Position numbers and translations under genes: made by a program. DNA of 64,000 nucleotides from Micavibrio sp964400125 (lineage in GTDB: Bacteria > Pseudomonadota > Alphaproteobacteria > Micavibrionales > Micavibrionaceae): NCBI GenBank assembly GCA_964400125.1, contig CAYNSR010000006.1, positions 62,001 through 126,000 of the forward strand. The letters run 5' to 3'. The notes below the pieces were generated by a model. It had not been told where the DNA came from. It worked only from the letters and a program-made list of their open reading frames with translations, and did no database searches. This document shows positions 1 through 6,640 of the stretch, piece after piece; the stretch's first letter is position 1, and every line of letters starts with the position of its first letter.

Positions 1-288
1 AAACCCTCTGTCCTGAGTCACAGGCTCCGCCCCGGTGACATCGACACGAAACAGCACATGGCCTTCGGGGCTGATTTTTTCCTCGACCCTATACCCTGCC
101 TTGGCAAAATGGGTGCGAACGGCGGCCAGTTGCGCCTCCGGCACCATATCGCGGGCCGCATGAACCATAAAACTGCCGTGCCTGCCGTCACGGTGATAAA
201 TATCCCCGCGAAAGATCTGCGCCAGCTCATTCAGCTTTGAATGCTTCTGCCCTGAGGGCTCCGTAACATCGACAACATATATGGACAT
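1..288 (-). CDS. Hypothetical protein, partial (3' end beyond the window)
   Basis: The first 96 codons read from the ATG at 286-288 leftwards off the window edge with no stop. The protein begins MSIYVVDVTEPSGQKHSK. It has a charged, mixed alpha/beta composition (motifs RGDIYHRDGRHG and YRVEEKISPEGHVLF), with no signal peptide or membrane segment in the visible part. The codon use is that of a normal gene of this genome, with G/C-rich third positions. I do not recognise a family. The overlapping frames on both strands here are poorer candidates. Confidence 0.55.
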   Translation of the reverse strand, partial: MSIYVVDVTEPSGQKHSKLNELAQIFRGDIYHRDGRHGSFMVHAARDMVPEAQLAAVRTHFAKAGYRVEEKISPEGHVLFRVDVTGAEPVTQDRGF

Positions 289-571
289 AGGAAAAACACC
301 CTTTTTTGCTTTTTTATGCTCAGGGGTGAAACTCTATGAAAATTCATAAATTATGTCAAAATAAAAATTGTTTTCATAAATACTATGCCTGTGAGTAGCG
401 CCCTCCTAAATTGTCCATAATATTTCTCCGTCATCCCGAGCGTAGCCGAGGGATCTGTGATATATAAAGCGGGGCGGATCCCTCGACTACGCTCGGGATG
501 ACAGCACAGGGCGGAGAGTCGGGATGGCAGCGAAAGTATGAGAATTTCATACCCCACACTCTGACAACCCG
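289..571. other. Intergenic region with palindromic repeat
   Basis: This 283-bp gap lies between two minus-strand genes. It is AT-rich from about 300 to 420 and contains the palindromic element at 430-502. The small open frames that cross it read straight through the palindrome and are not credible genes. No clear promoter hexamers were found. Confidence 0.6.
430..502. repeat. Palindromic repeat, 'PERSRGI' family, copy 1
   Basis: The sequence starts GTCATCCCGAGCGTAGCCGA and returns as its near-perfect inverse ending CTACGCTCGGGATGAC, giving two arms of about 24 bp around a 25-nt centre. A second member of the family lies at 41741-41815. When translated it gives the HPERSRGI string that is common in spurious ORFs of alphaproteobacteria and Rickettsiales, a hallmark of dispersed intergenic palindromes. 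The function is unknown; it would fold into a strong RNA hairpin if transcribed. Confidence 0.85.
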
Positions 572-1519
572 TCAGGCAATCGCATACTCACGGCAAACCG
601 TCTTGTAGGTGTCGCTCATGGCCGCCATGGCCAGCGGTTTGGCGATGACGGGTTCGACTTCGGGGCGTTCCCCGCCGGAAACCAGCGCCAGCATCCGTCC
701 GGCGGCCTTGGCGCAGGCTACGGCCTGATCCACCTGTCCGTGCAGGCCGATCAGGAAAAAGAGATCACGGCATAACGGCTCCAGCGCGGCAATCAGTTCA
801 TACGGCGCCGAAGTGGGCATGTCGTTGGCGGCAAGGCCAAAGCGCCAGTCCGTCCCCGCCGGTATCCCCAGACGAATGGCTTCCTGCGTCATGACATAGG
901 CAACCTTGTCGAGATCATCGGGGATGTTATGCCCGTGCCGCGACAGGGCCAGCGAACGTCCGGCAACGGCGGACAGGCCGCTGATGCTTTCGCACAGGGA
1001 CCACCCCTCCGCCCCGATTTTCCGGTCGATGACGATATCGCACAATTCCTGCGCCGCAATTTCATAGGCTAAAGAACGGTTGGTGCATTCAATCAGCAAC
1101 CGGAATACCTCCGCACGAGGCTGGCCGTCTTCTTCCATGGCGACAACCATTTGGTGGATAATAAACAGGGCCAAATCCATAAATTCATGGGTGCAATCAT
1201 GCCAGTCTTCAAACAGGCGGCGAGCCATGGCGCGCCCGTGTTCGGTATCGCGATCAATCAAATACGGTGCCGGAAGCACCCGTTCGCCCAGAGGCCCTTC
1301 CATCGGTTCGCAGGAGAGTTGTTCCGCCAGCCGGGCATAAAGACTTTCCAGCCCCCGGTCCGATTCATCGAACAGCAACACGGTTTCAACCATCACCCCG
1401 GCCAGCAGATGCACCAGCTTCATGCCATCCACCCCGCGTGAAGGGTGCTGGCAACGCGCCAAAAGACACCGCACCATATGCCGCGTAAAATCGGCTTTGT
1501 CCGACAAAGTCATCGTCAT
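572..1519 (-). CDS. Hypothetical protein, mostly helical, 315 aa
   Basis: I start the gene at the ATG at 1517-1519 (MTMTLSDKADFTRHM). The open frame continues 81 codons upstream, but that part is Pro/Ser-rich and unlike a protein core. The 315-aa product is predicted mainly helical and soluble, with blocks such as LLFDESDRGLESLYARLAEQ and DLALFIIHQMVVAMEEDG. There is no signal peptide, no obvious catalytic motif and no family I recognise. A near-consensus SD is lacking (GGAAATACC lies upstream). The gene diverges from the tract protein at 1797. Function not assigned. Confidence 0.6.
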   Translation of the reverse strand: MTMTLSDKADFTRHMVRCLLARCQHPSRGVDGMKLVHLLAGVMVETVLLFDESDRGLESLYARLAEQLSCEPMEGPLGERVLPAPYLIDRDTEHGRAMARRLFEDWHDCTHEFMDLALFIIHQMVVAMEEDGQPRAEVFRLLIECTNRSLAYEIAAQELCDIVIDRKIGAEGWSLCESISGLSAVAGRSLALSRHGHNIPDDLDKVAYVMTQEAIRLGIPAGTDWRFGLAANDMPTSAPYELIAALEPLCRDLFFLIGLHGQVDQAVACAKAAGRMLALVSGGERPEVEPVIAKPLAMAAMSDTYKTVCREYAIA

Positions 1520-1796
1520 TTCTGGTATTTCCGAGAAAAAAGAAGAGAGAGAAGTCTTGGGATAAGGGTGTGGGAAACCCTGTGGATAAGAGGTTAGATG
1601 ATTTGCCCGGTGACGTGAAGGGAGAAAATTTCTTTCTGTATACGGACATTCCTCCTCCACCCATTTGGGGCCAGAGGGGGAGGACCAACGGCAATCCGGT
1701 AAGGATGTTTCGGTCTCATTTTTCTTGACAGGAAACCCGGGCGTGGCGCAGAGTCTGCGCATGGATTATGACTATTCAGTCTAAGGAGACACAAAG
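1520..1796. other. Divergent intergenic region
   Basis: This 277-bp region lies between the divergent genes at 572-1519 and 1797-2441. It has one perfect DnaA-box-like 9-mer (TGTGGATAA, 1581-1589), a purine-rich stretch at 1536-1553, a TTGACA hexamer at 1725-1730 without a convincing -10 at the right distance, and the strong SD AAGGAG at 1781-1786 of the following gene. A single DnaA box does not make an origin. Confidence 0.45.
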
Positions 1797-2441
1797 ATGA
1801 CAGAATATCATACACGGGATGTCCCGCAAAGCGATGCAACGGGCCATAGCCGCAAGGGCTTCTGGCCCAGCCTTGGCCTGACAGTCTGGCCGGGAGTACT
1901 GGCGGCTGGTGCCCTGGCGCTGGGCGCGCCAGCGATTGGTGTTGCTGCTGCTGGTGCTGTTGTTGCTGTTGCTGGTGCTGGTGCTGTTGCTAGTGCTGTT
2001 GCTGGTGTTGGTGCTGCTGCTGGTGCTGTTGTTGTTGTTGCTGGTGCTGCTGCTGCTGCTGTTGCTGCTGCTATTGCTGCTGCTGGTGCTGGTGCTGCTG
2101 CTGGTGGTGCTGGTACTGTTGTTGTTGCTGCTGCTATTGCTGCTGCTGGTGCGGATGACTTGGCCCATGAGGGGGGCTGGAATGTAAAACAATCTGTCCG
2201 CGGCGCGCTTACCGGATTGGCGCTGAGTGTGGGGCTGGCGTTTGCTTCCGCCGCGCATCAGGCAAACACGCCGCCCGCCGAACCTGCCGCCACCCCCGAG
2301 CCTGTTTCTACCCCGGCCCGGCCGGAAGGAACATTGGCGCAGGTCTTTCATGTTGTTGAGCCAATGGACCACAGTAACAGCGTAACCGCCGTTACCCTGC
2401 CTGCCGCCCGTCCGGTTGCTGCTGCGAAAATGTCGATTTAG
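1797..2441 (+). CDS. Hypothetical protein with 71-residue Ala/Val/Gly low-complexity tract
   Basis: The 214-aa frame has a strong SD (AAGGAG, 1781-1786) 10 nt before the ATG. Residues 1-30 are hydrophilic (MTEYHTRDVPQSD...) and 31-47 are hydrophobic (VWPGVLAAGALALGA). Residues 48-118 consist almost only of Ala, Val and Gly, and the rest is a hydrophobic segment (RGALTGLALSVGLAFASA) followed by a Pro/Ala-rich tail. The tract is encoded exclusively by codons ending in T, unlike the rest of the gene, so it grew as a trinucleotide-type repeat. It would probably behave as one or more membrane or glycine-zipper-like segments. The TAG stop (2439-2441) lies in the end of the inverted-repeat element that follows. 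No family recognised. Confidence 0.6.
   Translation: MTEYHTRDVPQSDATGHSRKGFWPSLGLTVWPGVLAAGALALGAPAIGVAAAGAVVAVAGAGAVASAVAGVGAAAGAVVVVAGAAAAAVAAAIAAAGAGAAAGGAGTVVVAAAIAAAGADDLAHEGGWNVKQSVRGALTGLALSVGLAFASAAHQANTPPAEPAATPEPVSTPARPEGTLAQVFHVVEPMDHSNSVTAVTLPAARPVAAAKMSI
1938..2150 (+). repeat. G-Y/G-T trinucleotide tract, 71 codons
   Basis: All 71 in-frame triplets end in T, and 67 of them are GCT, GTT or GGT (exceptions: AGT, ATT twice, ACT). The plus strand has only four A residues in 213 nt. The order of the triplets is irregular, so this is a degenerate, probably slippage-grown tract and not a unit-perfect microsatellite. The other frames give poly-Leu/Val (plus strand) and poly-Ser/Asn/Thr (minus strand) strings, which are artefacts. 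Confidence 0.9.
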
Positions 2442-2595
2442 CAGGCTGCTTCTCCGGCGTCACCGCGAGGCAACAAAATGTCCGTGGCGATCCAGAAAAA
2501 CGCTGAAAATTTGTGATTTCTGGATTGCGCCCCCGTTCAAGCCGGGAGCAGGCCTCCTCGCAATGACGAAAAATGGGTTTTTCAGCAGCCTGTTA
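2439..2595. mobile_element. MITE-like element whose two ends supply stop codons, copy 1
   Basis: The 157-bp element has terminal inverted repeats: the left end reads TAGCAGGCTGCT and the right end, read outward, TAACAGGCTGCT. Its interior matches the copy at 22619-22789 in inverse orientation (shared blocks include TCCGGCGTCA, GTGGCGATCCA, TTTCTGGATTG and CCTCCTCGCAATGACGAA). The left TAG is the stop of the 1797-2441 gene and the right TAA (read on the minus strand) is the stop of the 2593-3120 gene. It encodes no transposase, so any movement would need enzymes in trans. Confidence 0.8.
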
Positions 2596-3120
2596 CTGGA
2601 TGCTTTCCTGCGGATAAACCCCCCACAGGGATTTCCGTTCGACCCAGCCCTGAAAACCGCCTGCGGAGATGCTGCACCACGCGCTGTCGCATTTTTGCAG
2701 GCGGGCGACCACACCCGGCTCCATTCGGGCCATGACGCGCGCGGATGCCGTGAAGCCTTCGCGCATTTCCACCGGCCCGTCGCCGCGTATGATGACGAAG
2801 CGCTTGTCCGACAGGAGCGCCTTGTTAATCCAGCCTTCATCGCCGTCGCTATCGCGCACCTTGCGCCAGACATCGAATTCCTGAATAATTTCAACCGGAA
2901 GCCCCGATTTCTTATAAACCCACCTTATCGGATAACGTGGCGCCGGGCCGCTCCGGACAAAGGCCTTGTCCGCGCCAATTGAAACGAAACGCGGAATCGG
3001 CAGGCCGGAACCGCGCAGCTCCGGCGGCACGGTTTCCGCGCTCACGGATTGCATGAAAAACAATCCGCATGCGATTAAAAACGTTAAAATAAATATCTTT
3101 AAACGGGAAAAGCTGGACAT
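2593..3120 (-). CDS. Secreted SH3-domain protein
   Basis: The 175-aa protein has an N-terminal signal peptide (RLKIFILTFLIACGLFFMQS, cleavage near VSA-ET) and so should be exported. The mature part holds two bacterial SH3 repeats, with the typical starts FVSIGADKAFVRSGPAPRYP and VRSGP/WRKVRDSDGDEGWI in the first and a second ending WCSISAGGFQGWVERKSLWG. This is the alphaproteobacterial SH3 (DUF1058-type) family, thought to bind cell wall or act in envelope sensing; the precise role is unknown. It diverges from dusA. Its stop codon TAA lies in the end of the element at 2439-2595, so its last residues (ESIQ) abut that element. Confidence 0.8.
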   Translation of the reverse strand: MSSFSRLKIFILTFLIACGLFFMQSVSAETVPPELRGSGLPIPRFVSIGADKAFVRSGPAPRYPIRWVYKKSGLPVEIIQEFDVWRKVRDSDGDEGWINKALLSDKRFVIIRGDGPVEMREGFTASARVMARMEPGVVARLQKCDSAWCSISAGGFQGWVERKSLWGVYPQESIQ

Positions 3121-3163
3121 TCGCTATCGCTTTGATTCATGATGCGACCACTTTTGTAAGGCT

Positions 3164-4168
3164 ATGTATAAAATGGATCAAGCCCCTTTCGACATTTCAG
3201 TCGCCCCGATGATGGACTGGACCGACCGGCATTTCCGGTTTTTCCTGCGCCTGCTCTCGCCCCGTGCCCGGCTTTACACCGAAATGGTGACGACCGGGGC
3301 AATTTTGTTTGGCGACCACCACCGCCATCTGGCCTTTCACCCCGCCGAACACCCGATCGTCTTGCAACTCGGTGGGTCCGATCCGGCAGCGCTGGCGCAA
3401 TCCGCCCGCATCGGCGCGGATTACGGCTATGACGAAATCAACCTCAATTGCGGCTGCCCCAGCGACCGTGTGCAAAACGGGGCCTTTGGCGTCTGCCTGA
3501 TGAAAGACCCGCGCCGCGTTGCCGATTGTGTTGCGGCAATGATGGCGGCGGTCGATATTCCCGTAACGGTCAAATGCCGTATCGGCGTCGATGATTGCGA
3601 CGACCTGCCCTTTCTGATGCGTTTTGTCGAAACGGTAAAGGCAACCGGTTGCAGCACATTTGTCATTCATGCCCGCAAAGCCTGGCTCAACGGACTCAGC
3701 CCGAAGGAAAACCGGGAAAAACCACCGCTACGCTATGATATCGCCGCAGCGGTAAAGCAGGCCCACCCGGACCTTGCCGTGATCCTGAATGGCGGGATCG
3801 CGACGCTGGAGCAGATTACACCGCTTTCCCCGGCCTTCGACGGCGTCATGATCGGGCGGGAAGCCTATCAAAATCCCTATTTCATGGCGGAAATAGACCA
3901 TGCCCTGCACGGCATTCCCCTGCCCGACCGCCATGATGTCGCGCGGCAGATGGTCCCCTATATCGCACAGCAACAGCGCGATTATGGCACCCCGGTCAAA
4001 TCCGTTACCCGGCATATGCTGGGCCTTTATGCCGGACAGCGCAGCGGCAAGGCGTGGCGGCGCATTCTGTCCACGGAGGCCTTCCGGGACGACGTTGAGG
4101 CCGCATCCCTTATCGACAAGGCATTAAAAGCTGTGGATTCAAATCAAAACCTGCCCTGTGCAGCCTGA
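3164..4168 (+). CDS. dusA: tRNA-dihydrouridine synthase A
   Basis: DusA is an FMN enzyme that reduces uridines in the D-loop of tRNA. The 334-aa protein has the family landmarks: the N-terminal VAPMMDWTDRHFR, the TEMVTTGAILFGD segment, LNCGCPSDRVQNGAFGVCLM (split here as NLNCGCPSDRVQ and GAFGVCLM) with the catalytic Cys in GVCLM, VKCRIGVDD, FVIHARKAWLNGLSPKENR, and the FMN phosphate site LNGGIAT...GVMIGREAYQNP. The length is normal for DusA. The start at 3164 has AAGG 4-7 nt upstream; the ATG at 3173 is an alternative. The gene stands alone, divergent from the SH3 gene. Confidence 0.95.
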   Translation: MYKMDQAPFDISVAPMMDWTDRHFRFFLRLLSPRARLYTEMVTTGAILFGDHHRHLAFHPAEHPIVLQLGGSDPAALAQSARIGADYGYDEINLNCGCPSDRVQNGAFGVCLMKDPRRVADCVAAMMAAVDIPVTVKCRIGVDDCDDLPFLMRFVETVKATGCSTFVIHARKAWLNGLSPKENREKPPLRYDIAAAVKQAHPDLAVILNGGIATLEQITPLSPAFDGVMIGREAYQNPYFMAEIDHALHGIPLPDRHDVARQMVPYIAQQQRDYGTPVKSVTRHMLGLYAGQRSGKAWRRILSTEAFRDDVEAASLIDKALKAVDSNQNLPCAA

Positions 4169-4230
4169 TTTCATTATAGCCTTCGCGGCTTTGACGCTAT
4201 ATTATCGGGGAATCAAAGGACTCTTACCGG

Positions 4231-4857
4231 ATGGCTATACTTTCGTCCACGCAGTGGCATAAACTCGACCGCGAACGCACCGTCGCTATGATCGAAAGCG
4301 TCAGGCGCGCGGAGGATCATATCCTTTTTTCGCTTGCCACCAGCGAAGCGAAATGCGCCAAGCTGCCCTTCTACCGTAACCTGCTGCTCTATCGGCTGAC
4401 CAATTATGCGTCCCTGCCGTCCTTTTCCTTTGATTACATCGGCGACGGCAAAAGCTATGTTCATCTCGACGGCAGCCCAACGCCGATCTATGCCGCTAAC
4501 GATACCGGCAATCTCGCCCTGAGCCCTGAAACCGTTGTCGATTATGTGTCTTTCTTCTTTAACCATGTCTCCGGGCCGGATGGCGATATCTATATCATCG
4601 ACGAACTGGAAGACCACCCGGTGCTGGAAACTCTGGGGGCCGACGAGGCCGCCAATCTCGAAACCCATTTCCAGCCCGCGCAGATCACGCCGCAGGATGA
4701 TGGCGGGTACATCGTCACCACGACGCTGTTTTATCTCGGCTCGCTGGTGCGCGCTGTCGTGGCGATCAGCGAAAAGGGCCGCATCGAGGTGACGGATTTC
4801 CAGATGCTGATGAATGTCACAGCCAACCTTCCTTCGGCACAGGAGGCGAATGTATAA
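4231..4857 (+). CDS. Conserved-looking hypothetical protein, 208 aa
   Basis: This is the first gene of an apparent three-gene operon (4231-5595), with 3 nt between its stop and the next ATG. The protein is soluble with a long N-terminal helix (TVAMIESVRRAEDHILFSL). The following segment contains FSFDYIGDGKSYVHLDGSPT, then a beta-rich C-terminal half (YIVTTTLFYLGSLVRAVVAI). No signal peptide, metal-binding motif or known domain was recognised. Codon use is typical of the genome. Function unknown. Confidence 0.7.
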   Translation: MAILSSTQWHKLDRERTVAMIESVRRAEDHILFSLATSEAKCAKLPFYRNLLLYRLTNYASLPSFSFDYIGDGKSYVHLDGSPTPIYAANDTGNLALSPETVVDYVSFFFNHVSGPDGDIYIIDELEDHPVLETLGADEAANLETHFQPAQITPQDDGGYIVTTTLFYLGSLVRAVVAISEKGRIEVTDFQMLMNVTANLPSAQEANV

Positions 4858-4860
4858 ACC

Positions 4861-5436
4861 ATGACCGGAACCCCTCTCGATAAACTAAAGGGCATGTTTG
4901 GCCATAATGACGTCCCGGCAGGAATGACCCCGGAAAAATTCCGGCAGGATCTGGAAAGCGCCCTTGCGGAAAGCCCGACCGGTTACCACCTGCTTCGTGT
5001 TGCGACGCAGCAAAAAATAGGCATTGTGATTCTTACGGCAAAGGGCGCTTCCGGCTATATTCCTGAAAACCGGGCGGTTTATATCTCCCTGCCGCCAAAC
5101 TTATCCACAGTTCCGGAAGAGTCTGTTTTGGAGCTTGGCGGATATTTACGGCAGGCGGAATTGCAGCTGTTAGGGTACAAAAATCCAACAGAATCAATGA
5201 GTTCACATGATTACACTGTGGCCTTTGATTCAAAAATTATTGACTCTTTAGCCGTAATGTGTAAAATAACATCAGAGCTTTACGAAAAAGGGCACACCAA
5301 TTTTCTTGACGCTCTGGTTCGGATGGGTCATGGTGAATTATACGAGACATATAGAAAATACGGGCAAGGCGCGGAGCTGGTCCAGAGTTACTATAATATC
5401 GTACAAGAAACGGTAACAAAAAAAGAGAGGGACTGA
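4861..5436 (+). CDS. Hypothetical protein with low-GC 3' half, 191 aa
   Basis: The gene follows its neighbour after 3 nt; a GGAGG at 4843-4847 inside the upstream gene may serve as SD. The protein is soluble. Residues 56-80 form a beta hairpin-like region (IGIVILTAKGASGYIPEN, RAVYISLPPN), followed by helices (ESVLELGGYLRQAELQLLGY; IIDSLAVMCKITSELYEKGH) and a helical C-terminus. From about 5100 to the end the base composition turns clearly more AT-rich than the first 240 nt, with codons such as TTA, ATA and AGA. That suggests either relaxed constraint or a chimeric origin. No family assigned. Confidence 0.7.
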   Translation: MTGTPLDKLKGMFGHNDVPAGMTPEKFRQDLESALAESPTGYHLLRVATQQKIGIVILTAKGASGYIPENRAVYISLPPNLSTVPEESVLELGGYLRQAELQLLGYKNPTESMSSHDYTVAFDSKIIDSLAVMCKITSELYEKGHTNFLDALVRMGHGELYETYRKYGQGAELVQSYYNIVQETVTKKERD

Positions 5437-5439
5437 AAA

Positions 5440-5595
5440 ATGGCATTAAATGCGAACGCAGTAAAACGTGAAGAACGGGCTTTGGAGCGTACCGAAGCAG
5501 CGCAGGCAGCAACAACACGCAACGTCATTGCCTTTGCCCCCGCTTCCCTTCATGCGCCATCAGTATCTGTAGCGGCCCCATCACCGAAACAGTAG
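5440..5595 (+). CDS. Small hypothetical protein, 51 aa
   Basis: The ATG at 5440 has a good SD (AGAGAGG, 5424-5430, 9 nt spacing) and lies 3 nt after the stop of the upstream gene, so it is likely the third cistron of the operon. The product starts MALNANAVKREERALERTEA and continues as an Ala-rich helix, ending in a Pro/Ala/Ser-rich tail (HAPSVSVAAPSPKQ). It ends with tandem stops (TAG TAA), followed directly by a rho-independent terminator. Function unknown; a small partner protein or a decaying gene are both possible. Confidence 0.6.
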   Translation: MALNANAVKREERALERTEAAQAATTRNVIAFAPASLHAPSVSVAAPSPKQ

Positions 5596-5617
5596 TAACG
5601 GCGAAACAACGGAATTC

Positions 5618-5646
5618 AAAAAAGGCCTCCTGCGGGAGGCCTTTTG
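5618..5646 (+). terminator. Rho-independent terminator of the 4231-5595 operon
   Basis: A perfect stem AAAGGCCTCC / GGAGGCCTTT with a 4-nt loop (TGCG) ends in TTTTGCG. It lies about 25 nt after the tandem stops at 5593-5598. Confidence 0.85.
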
Positions 5647-5652
5647 CGTTTC

Positions 5653-5799
5653 TATATAGTCACTTGCATTATAGTCACTTGCATTAAAAATCCGACATCT
5701 ATCGCCCACTCTCGTCACCCCGGCGCAGGCCGGGGTCCATGGATTCCGGCCTGCGCCGGAATGACGATGTATCGGATTCTAAATTCAAGTGACTATATA
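5653..5799. mobile_element. Nested palindromic element with 14-bp terminal inverted repeats
   Basis: The outer arms are perfect inverted repeats TATATAGTCACTTG (5653-5666) and its complement (5786-5799). Similarity continues inward through a second imperfect arm (AATCCGACATC and GATGTATCGGATT). The centre at 5713-5766 is a large GC-rich palindrome that would translate as the well-known spurious string GAGRGPWIPACAGMT. The left arm includes a perfect 15-bp tandem duplication (5656-5670 and 5671-5685). There is no coding capacity. It sits between the terminator and the 3' end of the suf operon. Confidence 0.75.
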
Positions 5800-5850
5800 A
5801 ACACCGTGGCTCCACCTCCCATAAATGAGCGATGGAGGAAGGCCCGGTCT

Positions 5851-6198
5851 TCAGTGCGTATCCTTCAGGTTCGGATCGATCTGGAAAGATTCTCCGCACC
5901 CGCAACGGCTGGCTTCATTCGGGTTGTTGAAGACGAAGCCTTCGCCCATCTTGTCGCGTTTGAAATCGATGTTCATTCCGGCCAGCATCCAGGACAGTGT
6001 TTTCGGCACATACAACACGGCCCCGTCCTGTTCGAATTTGTCGTCCATACCCGGGCTTTCTTCCGTCACATATTCCATTTTGTAACTATTGCCTGAACAG
6101 CCCGTTGTCTTGATATTCAGCCGCAGGCCGATAGCGCCCGGCTTCGCGGCGGTTTTTTCCTTTATGGCGGCGGCACCGCCTTGTGTGATGGTAATCAT
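5851..6198 (-). CDS. sufA: SufA/IscA-type iron-sulfur carrier protein
   Basis: This A-type carrier receives Fe-S clusters from the SufBCD scaffold and hands them to apo-enzymes. The 115-aa product carries the three conserved cysteines: one in TTGCSGNSY and two in the C-terminal SRCGCGESF. I take the ATG at 6196-6198 (MITITQGGAAAI) because GGGAG lies 7 nt upstream, whereas the ATG six codons earlier would have the SD inside its own coding sequence. It is the last gene of the minus-strand suf operon, 22 nt after sufT. Whether it is closer to SufA, IscA or ErpA cannot be settled by eye. Confidence 0.9.
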   Translation of the reverse strand: MITITQGGAAAIKEKTAAKPGAIGLRLNIKTTGCSGNSYKMEYVTEESPGMDDKFEQDGAVLYVPKTLSWMLAGMNIDFKRDKMGEGFVFNNPNEASRCGCGESFQIDPNLKDTH

Positions 6199-6220
6199 TT
6201 TCACGCTCCCTTTCATCGGA

Positions 6221-6640
6221 TCAGGTAAACATATTCAACTGCAATTTTGCCGTCTCGGCCATCTTTGACGGGTCCCAGGGCGGGTCCCAGATGATATCAA
6301 CATCGACATTCCCGATGCCTTCCACCGGAAAGATCGCGCCCTGCACCATTGCGGGCATTTCCTGCGCCACCGGACAGGCTGGCGATGTCAGGGTCATTTC
6401 AACATACACGTCGGCCTTGCCATCCAGCGCATCCCGGATATCGACCTTGTAGATCAACCCCAGTTCGTAAACATTGACCGGAATCTCCGGATCATACACG
6501 CTGCGAATTCCCTTCAGCACCGATGGCCAGAGCGGATGGTCGCGCGTTGCCTCGACATGGGGCGGCTCGGCGAGTTCGTCATAGTCATCGCCAAACGCAT
6601 TGCGCACCATATCTTCGTCGGCTGTGTGTTGCATCGTCAT
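6221..6640 (-). CDS. sufT: SUF system assembly protein SufT (MIP18/DUF59 family)
   Basis: SufT is a small MIP18-family protein that helps mature Fe-S proteins. The 139-aa sequence has an N-terminal acidic extension (about 40 residues) followed by the family core: SVYDPEIPVNVYELGLIYKV, the TLTSPACPVAQEMP loop with the conserved Cys, and the C-terminal IIWDPPWDPSKMAETAKLQL typical of SufT. Its ATG overlaps the sufS stop by 4 nt (ATGA), so the two are translationally coupled. Confidence 0.92.
   Translation of the reverse strand: MTMQHTADEDMVRNAFGDDYDELAEPPHVEATRDHPLWPSVLKGIRSVYDPEIPVNVYELGLIYKVDIRDALDGKADVYVEMTLTSPACPVAQEMPAMVQGAIFPVEGIGNVDVDIIWDPPWDPSKMAETAKLQLNMFT

Noticed and set aside
351..557. 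Small minus-strand frame through the palindrome at 430-502
   Set aside because: Its sequence is the translation of a dispersed palindrome, with no SD or conserved part.
1581..1589. Perfect DnaA box (also at 5101-5109 and 53602-53610)
   Set aside because: Single scattered 9-mers, no cluster, no AT-rich unwinding region and no dnaA/gidA neighbourhood, so no replication origin.
1776..2372. Poly-Ser/Asn/Thr frame on the minus strand and poly-Leu/Val frame on the plus strand over the trinucleotide tract
   Set aside because: Both arise from reading the same GYT/GGT tract in other frames. The 1797-2441 frame alone has a strong SD.
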